Positions 28,118 through 36,880 of a stretch of 38,805 nt of DNA are shown in pieces. Location: assembly GCA_004020365.1 (NCBI GenBank), contig SAQR01000009.1, positions 105,730 to 144,534 on the forward strand, written 5' to 3'. This DNA is from Mesorhizobium sp. (GTDB lineage: Bacteria; Pseudomonadota; Alphaproteobacteria; Rhizobiales; Rhizobiaceae). The notes under the pieces are model-generated. The model worked only from the letters and a program-made list of their open reading frames with translations, searched no databases and was not told the DNA's origin. The first letter of the stretch is position 1, and every line of letters begins with the position of its first letter. Both the position numbers and the translations under genes were made by a program.

Positions 28118-29022
28118 GCGTGCCGATCGCTCGAACTGTGAGCGAGCTGCGCGCCGTCGTTGCGCAATGGCGTCGCTCGGGTGCCACGATCGGTATTGTG
28201 CCGACCATGGGAGCCTTGCACGACGGGCATCTGAGCCTTGTGCGGAAGGCGCTTGAAAGGGCCGAGCGGGTGATCGTGACGCTGTTCGTAAACCCCAAGC
28301 AGTTCAACAGCCCCGCCGACCTGATTGCCTATCCTCGGACGGAAAGCGAAGATGCTGCCAAGCTCGCGCCGCTGGGCACGCATCTGCTCTATGTGCCGGA
28401 CGCAGAGGAAATGTACCCGGCGGGCTTCGCCACGGTCGTTTCAGTGTCCGGCATCAGCGAATGCCTGTGCGGCGCATTCCGGCCCGGCCATTTCAATGGC
28501 GTGGCGACGGTCGTGGCCAAGCTCTTCCTGCAGGCCGGCGCTGACTTCGCCTTTTTTGGCGAAAAGGATTTTCAGCAACTTCAGCTTGTCAGGCGCTTGG
28601 TCCGGGACCTCGACATTCCGATCACTATTGTGCCCTGTCCGACAGTCCGCGAAGCCGATGGTCTTGCGCTATCGTCGCGTAACGTGCGGCTCTCCCCAGC
28701 CCAACGCGCCATTGCCCCAAAACTAGCATCGGTCCTGCTCGATACGGCCGAGCGGCTTGCACGCGGCTCTCCCATCCTGCCTACGCTTGATGAAGCGCGT
28801 GCAACAATTCTGGCTGCCGGCTATCGCGAGCTCGAATACCTGGAGCTTCGCGGAGAAACAGACCTGCAATCGTTAGCAAGCCTTGACCGACCGGCACGCT
28901 TGCTTGCTGCGGCTTGGCTTGGCGACACGCGGCTCATCGATAACGTCGCAATATCACCCATCGGTAGTTGGTCAGGTGCGCGGAGCTCTCTCCAATCGGA
29001 AGCAGCACAGCAATTGCGGTGA
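28114..29022 (+). CDS. panC: Pantothenate synthetase
   Basis: ATP-dependent ligation of pantoate with beta-alanine. The 302-residue protein has the nucleotide-binding [17 protein letters not shown] (HIGH-type motif), VNPKQFN, the [10 protein letters not shown] active-site segment and SSRNVRLSP (KMSKS-like). The ATG overlaps the panB stop (ATGA). panD, for beta-alanine, is not in the window. Confidence 0.95.
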   Translation: MSVPIARTVSELRAVVAQWRRSGATIGIVPTMGALHDGHLSLVRKALERAERVIVTLFVNPKQFNSPADLIAYPRTESEDAAKLAPLGTHLLYVPDAEEMYPAGFATVVSVSGISECLCGAFRPGHFNGVATVVAKLFLQAGADFAFFGEKDFQQLQLVRRLVRDLDIPITIVPCPTVREADGLALSSRNVRLSPAQRAIAPKLASVLLDTAERLARGSPILPTLDEARATILAAGYRELEYLELRGETDLQSLASLDRPARLLAAAWLGDTRLIDNVAISPIGSWSGARSSLQSEAAQQLR

Positions 29023-29121
29023 TGACGGCGGCGCGTCGTACGCCCTGCAGGGACAGGCCATCATTTAGAACCACGTCTCCGCCCGGCTTCCAGCAACCTC
29101 CGCGAGGTACGCAAAGCGCAG

Positions 29122-29841
29122 ATGCATCGCGTATTTGAAACCTTGGTCGAGCAACTCTCTGCAAGCGTCGATGCCGTCGATCTCCATGAGGCAATGGCGT
29201 CCGCCGCAGCCGGGTTCGACTTTCCGTTCTTCGCTTATTTCACCTACCCATCCGCTTCCGGCGACACGCCGCGATTGATCTCGAATTATCCATCATCATG
29301 GACATCACATTACCTGCAACTGCGCTACCACAGCGTGGATCCCGTGATCCTGCGGGGACTGCGAGGCTGGGATACCTTCGACTGGGGTGTGGACCGCGAT
29401 CACCGTTATTTGCCGACCTCGCAGCAGGAAGTCCTGGAAAAAGCAGCTGAGTTCGGCATTCGCGGCGGACTGACCATGTCGATGCATGATCATCGCGGCC
29501 GGTTCGCCGCACTGACCTTCGCCTCCAACGAGGCGCATCCGCCACTTCTGAGGTCGCTGACGCGCTACGAAAAAGCAATGCAGTTGGTTGCGATCAACGT
29601 TCATATCCATGCCCGGCGCAGGCTCGCCGAAGATTGCGTGGTAGATGGCATAACGCTCACCCCGCGGGAGTTCGAGTGCCTGAAATGGGCGGCGTGCGGC
29701 AAGTCGGCCTGGGATATCAGCCAGATTCTCGGTGTCTCGAAACGCACCGTGACCTTCCATCAGGAAAACGCCAAGGCGAAGCTTGGCGTGCGAACCATCA
29801 ACCAGGCCATAGTGCGGATGGCTGCTCGGGCGAGATCCTGA
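29122..29841 (+). CDS. LuxR-family quorum-sensing regulator
   Basis: A 239-residue acyl-homoserine-lactone receptor and transcription factor. The N-terminal autoinducer domain (about 15-165) keeps the ligand-pocket residues Trp60, Tyr64 and Asp73 (in NYPSSW, HYLQLRYH and SVDP), with the same spacing as TraR Trp57, Tyr61 and Asp70. The C-terminal LuxR-type helix-turn-helix (about 175-235) includes LTPREFECLKWAACGKSAWD and VSKRTVTFHQENAKAKLGV. It begins 99 bp after panC and is followed by luxI on the same strand with a lux-box-like dyad between. On the M. loti R7A element a similar pair controls ICE transfer, but whether this one does is not shown by the sequence. Confidence 0.92.
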   Translation: MHRVFETLVEQLSASVDAVDLHEAMASAAAGFDFPFFAYFTYPSASGDTPRLISNYPSSWTSHYLQLRYHSVDPVILRGLRGWDTFDWGVDRDHRYLPTSQQEVLEKAAEFGIRGGLTMSMHDHRGRFAALTFASNEAHPPLLRSLTRYEKAMQLVAINVHIHARRRLAEDCVVDGITLTPREFECLKWAACGKSAWDISQILGVSKRTVTFHQENAKAKLGVRTINQAIVRMAARARS

Positions 29842-29855
29842 TCCTCTCCAAGGCT

Positions 29856-29875
29856 AGCTGTAAAGGTCTACAGGC
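29856..29875. promoter_or_regulatory. lux-box-like dyad upstream of luxI
   Basis: AGCTGT-N8-ACAGGC is a 20-bp element with the architecture of the lux box (ACCTGT-N8-ACAGGT); both CTGT/ACAG half-site cores are conserved. It lies 14 bp after the luxR stop and about 58 bp before the luxI ATG, the position expected for autoinduction of the synthase by the LuxR-AHL complex. Confidence 0.65.
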
Positions 29876-29933
29876 TGCATTCATGACGGCTTTGCCCTTC
29901 GATTGCGTGGACACATCCCGCACGGAGACGACA

Positions 29934-30566
29934 ATGATGCAGCTGATAACACCCGACTGCTACGCCGAGTTCGCGAGCGAACTCAGGGAAATGCACGGGC
30001 TTAGGTATCGGGTTTTCAAGAAGCGGCTCGATTGGGAAGTGCAGACCGAAGGCGAAATGGAAACGGACCCGTTTGACAGCCTGAACCCCGTCTACCTACT
30101 TCTCAAGGGGTCCGATTGGCGAACTTGCGGCTGCGTCCGCCTTTTGCCGACCACCGGACCGACTATGTTGCGCGATACGTTTCCGGCGCTGCTGGATGAG
30201 ATGGTGGTCCCTGCGAGTGCCGATATCTGGGAGAGTAGTCGTTTCGCGCTCGATCTCCCTGCGACAGCGCCGAAGGCTGCTGGCGGCCTGGCACAAGCAA
30301 CCTACGAGCTCTTCGCGGGCATCATCGAATTCGGCTTGGCCAACAATCTCTCCGGGATCGTAACGGTGACAGATACGCGCATCGAAAGGATCCTTCGTCT
30401 CGCGACCTGGCCGTTGTCACGTATCGGACAGCCCCAGCAGGTCGGCAACACCGAGGCAGTCGCCGGCTTCCTCGAGATTTCCTACGCCAGTCTCTTGCGC
30501 ATCCGCTGGAGGGGACGCCTGAACGGGCCGGTGTTGTGGCAACCAGTTCTCATCCAATCGGCATAG
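29934..30566 (+). CDS. Acyl-homoserine-lactone synthase, LuxI family
   Basis: A 210-residue enzyme that makes an acyl-homoserine lactone from SAM and an acyl carrier. The invariant residues are in place: Arg24 and Phe28 (LRYRVF), Trp34, Asp45 and Asp48 (ETDPFDS), Arg69 (CVRLLP), Phe83, Glu100 and Arg103 (WESSRFALD). ATG 29934 follows GGAG by 7 nt; the frame is open further upstream only because it overlaps luxR in another frame. It needs SAM, which the metK in this window makes. The acyl chain cannot be told from sequence. Confidence 0.93.
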   Translation: MMQLITPDCYAEFASELREMHGLRYRVFKKRLDWEVQTEGEMETDPFDSLNPVYLLLKGSDWRTCGCVRLLPTTGPTMLRDTFPALLDEMVVPASADIWESSRFALDLPATAPKAAGGLAQATYELFAGIIEFGLANNLSGIVTVTDTRIERILRLATWPLSRIGQPQQVGNTEAVAGFLEISYASLLRIRWRGRLNGPVLWQPVLIQSA

Positions 30567-30930
30567 CGCCTGCGGATGCTCAGCCGTGACCTGGGTTAAG
30601 TCTGCTCACGGCCGCCACCGCCCGCCGTCAAGCTGAGCGGACCCGGCCCCACGAGCATTCGACTGTTCCGGTCGATCGACTCGCGCGGCCGGACTTCGGA
30701 TTTCCGTAGGCGCAACCCGCAGTCCAGCGTGAGCACGCCAAAATGGCGCCCGTCCGCTTGGAAAGAAGCCAATGTGGCTTCTGAGGTCGCCTTGGAATAT
30801 TGGACCGGCCGCCGTGAGCGATCCCAACCTCAAACCTTTGCCGGTATGCCGGTTTGGCCGGACCGTCGGCCAGTCGGAGCAGTCCCCCGATAAGGACCCG
30901 AGCTGACGCGCGATCCAACAGCGCCCAAGC
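30567..30930. other. Non-coding stretch after luxI
   Basis: About 360 GC-rich bases between the convergent luxI and the small minus-strand gene. Open frames on both strands are unconvincing and no motif, IS end or terminator was recognised. Confidence 0.4.
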
Positions 30931-31179
30931 CTATGCTATGTGCATTACCGTTCGGTTGGCCATATCGTCCAAGACCGCATGAAGAAGGCTTCCAACCTCC
31001 TGCGCAGCGAACTCTGGCGCAATTCCTACATCGGACAATTGAATGAGCATTTTCTTGGCAGCACAGCGCCAGAACGCACTCGCCGCCTCGCCGTTCTTGG
31101 TCTCGAGGGCCTGGGCGATACTTTCGACCAATGTGCGTCGCCGATGCAGCGGAAATACGCAAATGTTTGAGTGATGCAT
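30931..31179 (-). CDS. Small conserved-looking protein (82 aa), function unknown
   Basis: The ATG at 31179 has a good GAGG ribosome-binding site 6 nt upstream. The product begins MHHSNICVFPLHRRRTLVES, then an amphipathic, probably all-helical region through AFWRCAAKKMLIQLSDVGI to SLLHAVLDDMANR. The PLHRRRxLVxxIA start recalls small rhizobial proteins of the DUF6074 type, but I cannot confirm this. It is convergent with luxI. In the R7A symbiosis ICE a small antiactivator (QseM) restrains the quorum-sensing regulator; a similar role is possible by size and position only. Start signal and coding look suggest a real gene. Confidence 0.55.
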   Translation of the reverse strand: MHHSNICVFPLHRRRTLVESIAQALETKNGEAASAFWRCAAKKMLIQLSDVGIAPEFAAQEVGSLLHAVLDDMANRTVMHIA

Positions 31180-31634
31180 CAATCACCTCACAGTTTCAGT
31201 TCCACAAAGAAAACACCGGCGTCTTCAAAAGCGCCGCGCTAGCGCGGTGACGGTTCGCGGCGACATGACGAGTTCCACTTCCCCTCGACAAGCCATTGGG
31301 CGATGAGCCGCCGGACCGCACATCCGGACCGCACATAAGGTGAACCACCATTGCTGATCCGGCTGCGTTTCCTGTGCCGTTCCGCGACGAGGCGTTCCAG
31401 CCCGAATTGACGTCCAATGACTTGATTTCTGAAAGGGCAGGGCGGTACGAATCGCCCGACTGTTCCGCCGCTTACATTCCTGCGAGCTTGTGTATGAATG
31501 ATTAAAGCGTGCCCGAGCCGTTCTTGGTGGCCGCAGAAGGGAATCATGCCATCCGCGCCTATCGTAAGGCCGCGCGACTTCTGGCATGGCTGCACTGCCC
31601 CGACAGGGCTTTGCAATCGCGCGTTTCGAACCCT
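31180..31634. other. Non-coding stretch before the Crp/Fnr pseudogene
   Basis: About 450 bases. The left end is the promoter region of the minus-strand small gene. Longer minus-strand frames exist but have no familiar motif or start signal; probably decayed sequence. Confidence 0.4.
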
Positions 31635-32416
31635 ATGCTTTGGCATCGGCCGTCAGTTACTTCGGATGCAGCCGACAGTAAGAGGTACGCGCTCTTGCCC
31701 GCATGGGAGAGAGCCTTGCCCGAATCCCTTTTTCGCAACCCGGTGCTGAAATCCCTTTCGCCGGAGGACTTCGCGCTGTTGCGACCATCGCTGCATCGCG
31801 TCGAACTGGACATCAAGGCTCAGTTGCTGATCGCGCATCAGCCGATCAGGAATGGATATTTTCCCGAGAGGGGCATCGCCTCGGTGGTCGCCACCATGAC
31901 CGGCGGACGGCAATGTGAAGTCGGCATTATCGGATACGACAGGATGACAGGAATTGCCGTCATTCTCGGACAGGACAGCTCTTCCAACGAGACCTATATC
32001 CAGGTCGCAGGCAATGGCTGGCGCCTGCCGGTTGAAATCCTTCGTCCTGCGGTTGCGGAAAGCCCGTCGCTGCGCACGTCAGTGCTGGACTATGCCCACG
32101 CGTTCCTTGTCCAGTCGTCCCGGACGGCACTGGTCAATGGCCACTCCAAAATCGAGGAACGGCTGGCCCGCTGGTTGCTGATGATCCATGACCGCTCTGA
32201 CGGAGACAAGATCTACCTGACGCATGAATTTCTGGCGACCATGCTCGGCGCCCGCCGTCCCGGGGTCACCACGGCCCTGCGCTTGAATATCAAGGACTTG
32301 TCCGTGCCAAGCGCGGCGAGGTCACGATTATCGACCGCGTCGGATTGATGGAACTCACGCATGGCGCTTACGGCGAGGAGGAGCAACGTTATTTCGGCCT
32401 GGCCACCGCTGCCTGA
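31635..32416 (+). pseudogene. Crp/Fnr-family regulator, frameshifted in the DNA-binding domain
   Basis: The frame from about 31635 encodes a cyclic-nucleotide-binding-like domain (SPEDFALLRPSLHRVELD, YFPERGIASVVATM, GYDRMTGIAVILGQD, then the dimer helix) and most of the helix-turn-helix (LTHEFLATMLGARRPGVTTAL). At about 32280 the frame is lost, and the expected C-terminus (LEYQGLVRAKRGEVTIIDRV, then ELTHGAYGEEEQRYF) continues in another frame to a stop at 32414-32416. A 4-nt deletion or 1-nt insertion between TTAL and LEYQ explains it. The recognition helix survives, but the following wing is replaced by a 26-residue out-of-frame tail. This subfamily lacks FNR-type cysteines. The true start is uncertain: ATG 31635 is used, and a TTG near 31694 is nearer the conserved region. 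Confidence 0.75.
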
Positions 32417-32469
32417 TTGTCCGGTATCGGACATAGGCTTGAAGGCTGCCGAACTCCCGTCCTAGATCG

Positions 32470-32711
32470 TGTCAGTCAGAGTTTCAGGGAGGCGGGTGAA
32501 AAGCCGCCGAAGCCTATGTTCTGTCCAGAGGCAAGGCCCGGTTCCTCTCCACCGCCCAGGCGATCCGCGCCATTCGAACGCTTATGCCGGCGTGCAAAGC
32601 GACCGATCGCGAGTTGAGGAATTGGTGGCGGCGACGTCCATCGTTCACGGTGTGCCCGTCGCCTTCGACGCAAGGACAGCCGATGGAGTAGAACCACGGC
32701 TGCATTCCTAG
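32470..32711 (+). pseudogene. Degenerate small rhizobial ORF
   Basis: Three frames must be joined to read QSFREAGEK, then AAEAYVLSRGKARFLSTAQ and AIRAIRTLMPACKATDREL, then EELVAATSIVHGVPVAFDAR to a stop at 32709-32711. The continuous sense across two one-base shifts points to a decayed gene for a small soluble protein of unknown function. No ribosome-binding site belongs to it with certainty. Confidence 0.5.
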
Positions 32712-32903
32712 GAGGGAATGCCGCGCCGTCCAGACTGTCAGATCGGGCATTCGTCAGATGGTTGTCCGCTAACTTAACTGGCAGAGTCTACAGGACGTGT
32801 CCAGCATTGCGAACTCACCGATCGCTTGGCGGCCAAAGCTGCCGGCAAGCGATCGCCTCATCCAGCCGTCTGCACCATCTCATCACAGACATCATCGGCG
32901 ATG

Positions 32904-33293
32904 CTACCTGCCCAGCATATGTCCAGCATTTCGCAGGGCGGCCAGAAGGAGCCTCGCATAGCCTGTGACATCGATCTGGGCCTGCATGGACAGGGGCATG
33001 CTGGTCCAGTTCTCCAACGGTGCAATGAAAGGTGAGAAGGTGCCATTGACAAGGCAACAGCAGCTAACAAGGCCCTCTCGGTCCAATGCCACCACACCGA
33101 TCTTGTCGCCTGGATATCCAATGGCTGCGACTCGCTGGACCTCCAGGTCACCGTCAATCCGCACGTCGAAAAGAAGGCTACCACGGCTCCTCGTGGCTAT
33201 CTCAGCCGCCTTCTCATCAAAGCTTGAAGAGAGCAAGCGGACGCTTTCCACCGCCATCTGTAAAATCACCAAATCCAGTTCATTCACGGTCAT
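32904..33293 (-). CDS. Hypothetical protein, 129 aa
   Basis: A minus-strand frame starting at ATG 33293: MTVNELDLVILQMAVESVRL, then RGSLLFDVRIDGDLEVQRVA, ending RLLLAALRNAGHMLGR. It has normal protein-like composition with a helical N-terminus and a beta-rich middle (IGYPGDKIGVVALDREGLVS). I do not recognise a family. There is no clear ribosome-binding site; a GTG start 14 codons upstream is an alternative. A perfect 12-bp palindrome lies 8 bp upstream of the ATG. It is surrounded by decayed sequence, so it may be real, a remnant or chance. Confidence 0.4.
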   Translation of the reverse strand: MTVNELDLVILQMAVESVRLLSSSFDEKAAEIATRSRGSLLFDVRIDGDLEVQRVAAIGYPGDKIGVVALDREGLVSCCCLVNGTFSPFIAPLENWTSMPLSMQAQIDVTGYARLLLAALRNAGHMLGR

Positions 33294-33905
33294 ATGGGCA
33301 ATTGCGCGCAATGGGTGGTGATTGCAATGACACACACTGCTTGTTCACAGATGTCGGTCACGAACGATCATTCGTCGGGTTCCGGTTCCGACCAACGGTG
33401 TGGCCAACTGATCGTGCTGCGGTTCGAACATTCCTAACGCGAGCCGAGCGCGCTGTTGATGAGGATGGAGTGTAGGTCTCGGGCCCTGCCTCGCGGCTTG
33501 CTCATCCTTGGCAGACCCCTTGCAACGCCGCCGCGATGGCGCAAACGCCAGATGACGCTGATCCATCGCTTGATCGTGAACTGAGCTTCTGAACACCCTT
33601 GGTGGGACAGCAGGGTGGAAGGGCTTGACCAACGCTGCCCCCGTTTTCGAAGAGGGCCCGTCCTCGATTGAATCTTTGGAGCCCCGTGCGGCGCGCAGGC
33701 AAATGTTGACCATCTGGACGCAGGTCCCAGACCCCGAGGCAAACAGGGAACCTTCCAGCCAGCCAAGCTGCGCCGAAGCAAAGAGCGACCTTTGGAATTC
33801 CCAAGAACTGAGCCTTCCATAGTTGACTGGCAACCGCAGCGCGAGTGCGGGAGAGCGAACAAGCACTGCGTGAGAGGTCCTGCGCGTTTTCCCCTCTTTG
33901 CTATT
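33294..33905. other. Long stretch without a supported gene
   Basis: About 610 bases. It begins with the palindrome ATTGCGCGCAAT (33301-33312). Long minus-strand frames cover much of it, but none has a start signal, conserved motif or consistent composition. It ends at the -24/-12 promoter of the dctA remnant. No NifA-type TGT-N10-ACA site was seen in the 150 bp before the promoter. Confidence 0.4.
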
Positions 33906-33920
33906 TGGCACATCGCTTGC
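33906..33920 (+). promoter_or_regulatory. Sigma-54 (-24/-12) promoter upstream of dctA remnant
   Basis: TGGCAC-ATCGC-TTGC matches the RpoN consensus TGGCAC-N5-TTGC exactly, with GG and GC at the required spacing. It lies 82 bp before the GTG of the dctA-like gene, as expected for dctA, which is activated through RpoN by DctD (and in nodules by NifA in some rhizobia). Confidence 0.8.
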
Positions 33921-34002
33921 GCCGAAGTGGGCGCAGCGTTCGACCGGAGCACTGCATGGGAGAAGGAGGAGCCCCACCCCGATCCGGTCAAGGAGAGAAA
34001 CG

Positions 34003-35040
34003 GTGTTGGTTCCACAAGTCCCCATAGCGAACGCAGCGGCCCGCAAGCGCCATTTTGCCCGGGCCTACGTGCAGGTGCTTGCCGCCATAATCCTGGGTGC
34101 CGCAATCGGCTATTTCCATTTGGAGACCGGCCAGAGCCTGAAGCCGCTCGGCGATGCCTTCGTCGATGTCGTCAAGATAATCACCGTACCTGTCATCTTC
34201 CTGACAATAGCGACCGCCATTGCCGGCATGAGCGATCTGCAGAAGGTCGGCCGAGTTGCCGCCAAGGCGATGGTCTATTTTCTCACCTTCTCGACGCTCG
34301 CTTTTGTTGTCGGGCTGATTGTCGCGAATATCGTTCAGCCTGACGCCGGCCTCAACATCGATCCGGCCTCGCTCGATGTTCAAGCCGTTAAGGGCTATGT
34401 GGCCACGGCTCACGAGCAGTCCGTGACCAGCTTCCTGATGAACATCATCCCGTCAACGATTGCCAGTGCCTTCGCGGAAGGCGACATCCTGCAAGTCCTG
34501 TTCTTCTCGGTCCTGTTCGGCACGGTCTGCCGCTACAACGGCCGCTCGATCTTCTCTCTCGTCCGATACATCAAGGACGAGCTGCTGCTCGCAACGTCCT
34601 CCTCAGAGGCCGCGCTGCCCTCGCTCATGGAGAAGATGGAAAAGGCCGGCGCCACGCATTCGGTCGTGGGTCTCATTCCATTCAATCTGGACGGCACGAA
34701 TATGATGCTCGCCGCCCTCTTCATCGCCCAGGCGACAAAAACTGATCTGCCGATCGGCTGCCGGATCCTCATGCTGTTTGTCGCATTGTTCCCTTCGAAC
34801 GGAACAACCCGCATTACCGGTGCAGGCCTCGTCACAATGGCTGCAACGCTCTTTCTTGTTCCGGCCGCACCGGTCACCTCCGTGGGTCTTATTCTTGGCG
34901 TCGATCAGCTTATGTCCGAATGCCACGCGCTGACGATTTTTCTCCGCAGCGTAGCGGCAACGCTGGCTGTCGCCCGGTCTGGGGCGAGCGGGATAAACGA
35001 CGATTCGGGGAGCGCCTCACTAGCGGACCGTTCAGCGCTC
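34003..35040 (+). pseudogene. dctA: C4-dicarboxylate transporter DctA, decayed by deletions and a frameshift
   Basis: DctA imports succinate, malate and fumarate with protons or sodium and feeds bacteroids. The GTG at 34003 has a strong AAGGAGAG. The N-terminus ([20 protein letters not shown], then [19 protein letters not shown]) is well preserved. After SVLFG (near residue 173) about 75 residues covering several helices are missing and the sequence resumes at [34 protein letters not shown] is intact, but the substrate-site segment that should read TGYSFNLDGTNIYMTLA is reduced to [13 protein letters not shown]. At about 34978 a further shift loses the C-terminal VARWE region, although the open frame runs on into unrelated repeat sequence. 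Most deletions are in frame, yet a working transporter is very unlikely. Confidence 0.85.
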
Positions 35041-35044
35041 TGGC

Positions 35045-35464
35045 GGTGGACGGTCAAGTCGCCCGGCGTGGTGAACGCAGTTCCCCGCGCGAACGACGCT
35101 CAGCTATTGGGGTGGGCCCGATGGCGCAAAGCCGTATTTGAGAAACCGCCAGATCGCACCCGCACCTGTGCGCCTGCAGCACCTGCGGGGCACGATCAAA
35201 AGCGACCCATTTTACACCAAAAAGGCGGGCCGTTGCTGCCACGCCGTCCATGGATTGGAGCCTCATGTCTAAGACAACGGCCACCACTCTCGCGGTTCTC
35301 CTTTTTCTCCTCGCCGTGCTGCTTTCCGTGCTGGCGAGCCATAATAGCGCGCACCCGCACCGGCGGGAAAGGCCGCCCCCGACCATGCAGTCGTGCCAAT
35401 GGACAGTCAAAAGTGGAGCGGCGCACTCGTCAACGACCCCGCTTCGCCAAATCGCCGGCAACCC
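35045..35464 (+). repeat. Tandem duplication, copy A (dctA tail to DsbA-like start)
   Basis: The segment from the GTCGCCCGGCGTGGTGAA motif through GGGTGGGCCCGATGG, TTTTACACC, GGCGGGCCGTTGCTGCCACG and CATGGATTGGAG to ATCGCCGGCAACCC recurs in the same order about 450-480 bp to the right. Copy A includes ATG 35265 of a DsbA-like signal peptide ([20 protein letters not shown]) but no downstream DsbA body. The copies differ by many substitutions and small indels, so the duplication is old. Confidence 0.75.
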
Positions 35465-35494
35465 GGAAGGTCCGGGGACCCTGCAGCGCTCTGC

Positions 35495-35907
35495 CGGGCG
35501 GACGGTCAGTCGCCCGGCGTGGTGAATGGCGGTCGCGGTTGCCCGGCCCGCGCGAATGACGCTCAGCTGGTGGGGTGGGCCCGATGGGGCAAGGCCATCT
35601 TTCCAGAAACCGCCAGAGCGCACCGGCATCGATAGCTGTGCGCCCTCGCGACTGCGCCCTGTGGCAAGTGCGGGGCTCGATCAAAAGCATTTTACACCAA
35701 AAGGCGGGCCGTTGCTGCCACGCCGTCCATGGATTGGAGACTCATGTCTAAGCCGACTGCCATCACTGTCGCAGCTCTTCTTTTTCTCCTCGCCATGCTG
35801 GCGAGCCAATATAGCGCGAACCTGCACCGGCAGGCGTGGTCGATCGACAGGCAAAAGTGGAGCGGCGCATTCGACAACGAACCCCCTTCGCCAATCGCCG
35901 GCAACCC
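35495..35907 (+). repeat. Tandem duplication, copy B
   Basis: Second copy of the unit described at 35045-35464. Here the signal peptide (ATG 35744, MSKPTAITVAALLFLLAMLA) leads into the DsbA-like body, so copy B is the original gene front and copy A the extra partial copy, or the reverse with a lost body. Confidence 0.75.
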
Positions 35908-36403
35908 GCAGGCGATGCCGTTCTGGTCATATTCAATGACTACCACAACTCTCCGCATTGCAGACTGGCAGATCTCAACTACCAAAAAGCCTTCAAGAAT
36001 GATCCCAATCTGAAGCTTGTGATCAAACAGTTCCCGGTCCTGGGACCGGATTCCCAATTCCCAGCCTTCGCCGCACTCGCCTCGAGAAAACAGGGAAAGT
36101 CGGCGAATTCCACCGCGCCCTTATGACTTCCCCCGGTTGGATCAACGAAAGGATCACTCTCAAGATCGCAGCACGTGTGGGCCTTGACGTTGAGCAGCTC
36201 AAGCGGGAATGCAAGATCCTGCCATCGCAGATGAAATTGCGCGCGTCCGCGCACTCGCGAAAGGTCTGCACATCGACGGTACGCCCGCGTTGGTGGTCGG
36301 CGATATAGTGATCGCCGAACTGGTCGACATGGCCAGCTTGCAACGCTTGCTCGCCGATGCGCGCTCAAAGCGTGCTGGCTCTCGTGCGGGGCAGCATCTG
36401 TAG
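35744..36403 (+). pseudogene. DsbA-family thiol:disulphide protein, multiply frameshifted
   Basis: Starts with a signal peptide (MSKPTAITVAALLFLLAMLA), so the intact ancestor was periplasmic. The body is spread over several frames: AGDAVLVIFNDYHNSPHCRL and FKNDPNLKLVIKQFPVLGP, then EFHRALMTSPGWINERITLK and IAARVGLDVEQLKRE, then MQDPAIADEIARVRALAKGL and IDGTPALVVGDIVIAE. Order and spacing match DsbA/Com1-type thioredoxin-fold proteins, including the cis-proline loop GTPALVVGD. At least three frameshifts are needed. The active-site CxxC should be C-P-x-C but reads Ser-Pro-His-Cys, so the first catalytic cysteine is also lost. Certainly non-functional. Confidence 0.8.
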
Positions 36404-36880
36404 ATCGGCCACGCTGTTGTTGCCGGAGCGTGCCGTTTGTGGCAGCTGGCTTTGCTGTTGCTCCTCGGCATCTTGTTCCGGTCATCCAGCTGCCGTGGGC
36501 GCCAACAACAATCCTGAGCGCCCGCGCCTGAAGGCGCTGGCCGGGTGCTCGTGAACCGAGCCCGCTTTTCTTCGCCAGGCTCAGGCGGTCTCGGCCCTGC
36601 GGCTTCGCCCCCTGGCGCGGGGCAGCCTTCGGCTGCTGACGGTCGCCGGCCTGTCGGCCGGCGTCGTTTTATCGTGGCCTTCCCCGGTGGCGCAGGGTGG
36701 GCAGCACTCCCTTCTGGGCCCGCCGCGGCGTCCCGCAACCCTTCGCTTTCGCTTCGGGTCCTCCACTCCGTTCCGGTCCTGCGGATGCAGTCCGCCTCCG
36801 ACGTCGGGCCTTTCCGGTCGCTTTCGCCGCCCACCCCGCTTCTGGGGAGGGCGCGCGATTGAAGAGCGGAGGACATCACG
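36404..36880. other. GC-rich, hairpin-rich leader of ardC
   Basis: About 480 bases with no supported gene. It contains two perfect short hairpins, GCAGCC-TTC-GGCTGC (36621-36635) and CCGGCC-TGTC-GGCCGG (36645-36660), only 9 nt apart. Similar GC-rich hairpin DNA is found upstream of antirestriction genes on mobile elements, but no oriT or nick-site consensus was recognised. Confidence 0.5.

Noticed and set aside
33345..34105. Two long minus-strand frames (223-233 codons) before dctA
   Set aside because: Overlapping each other in different frames, with no start signal and no recognisable domain; they extend over the sigma-54 promoter and the real dctA start.
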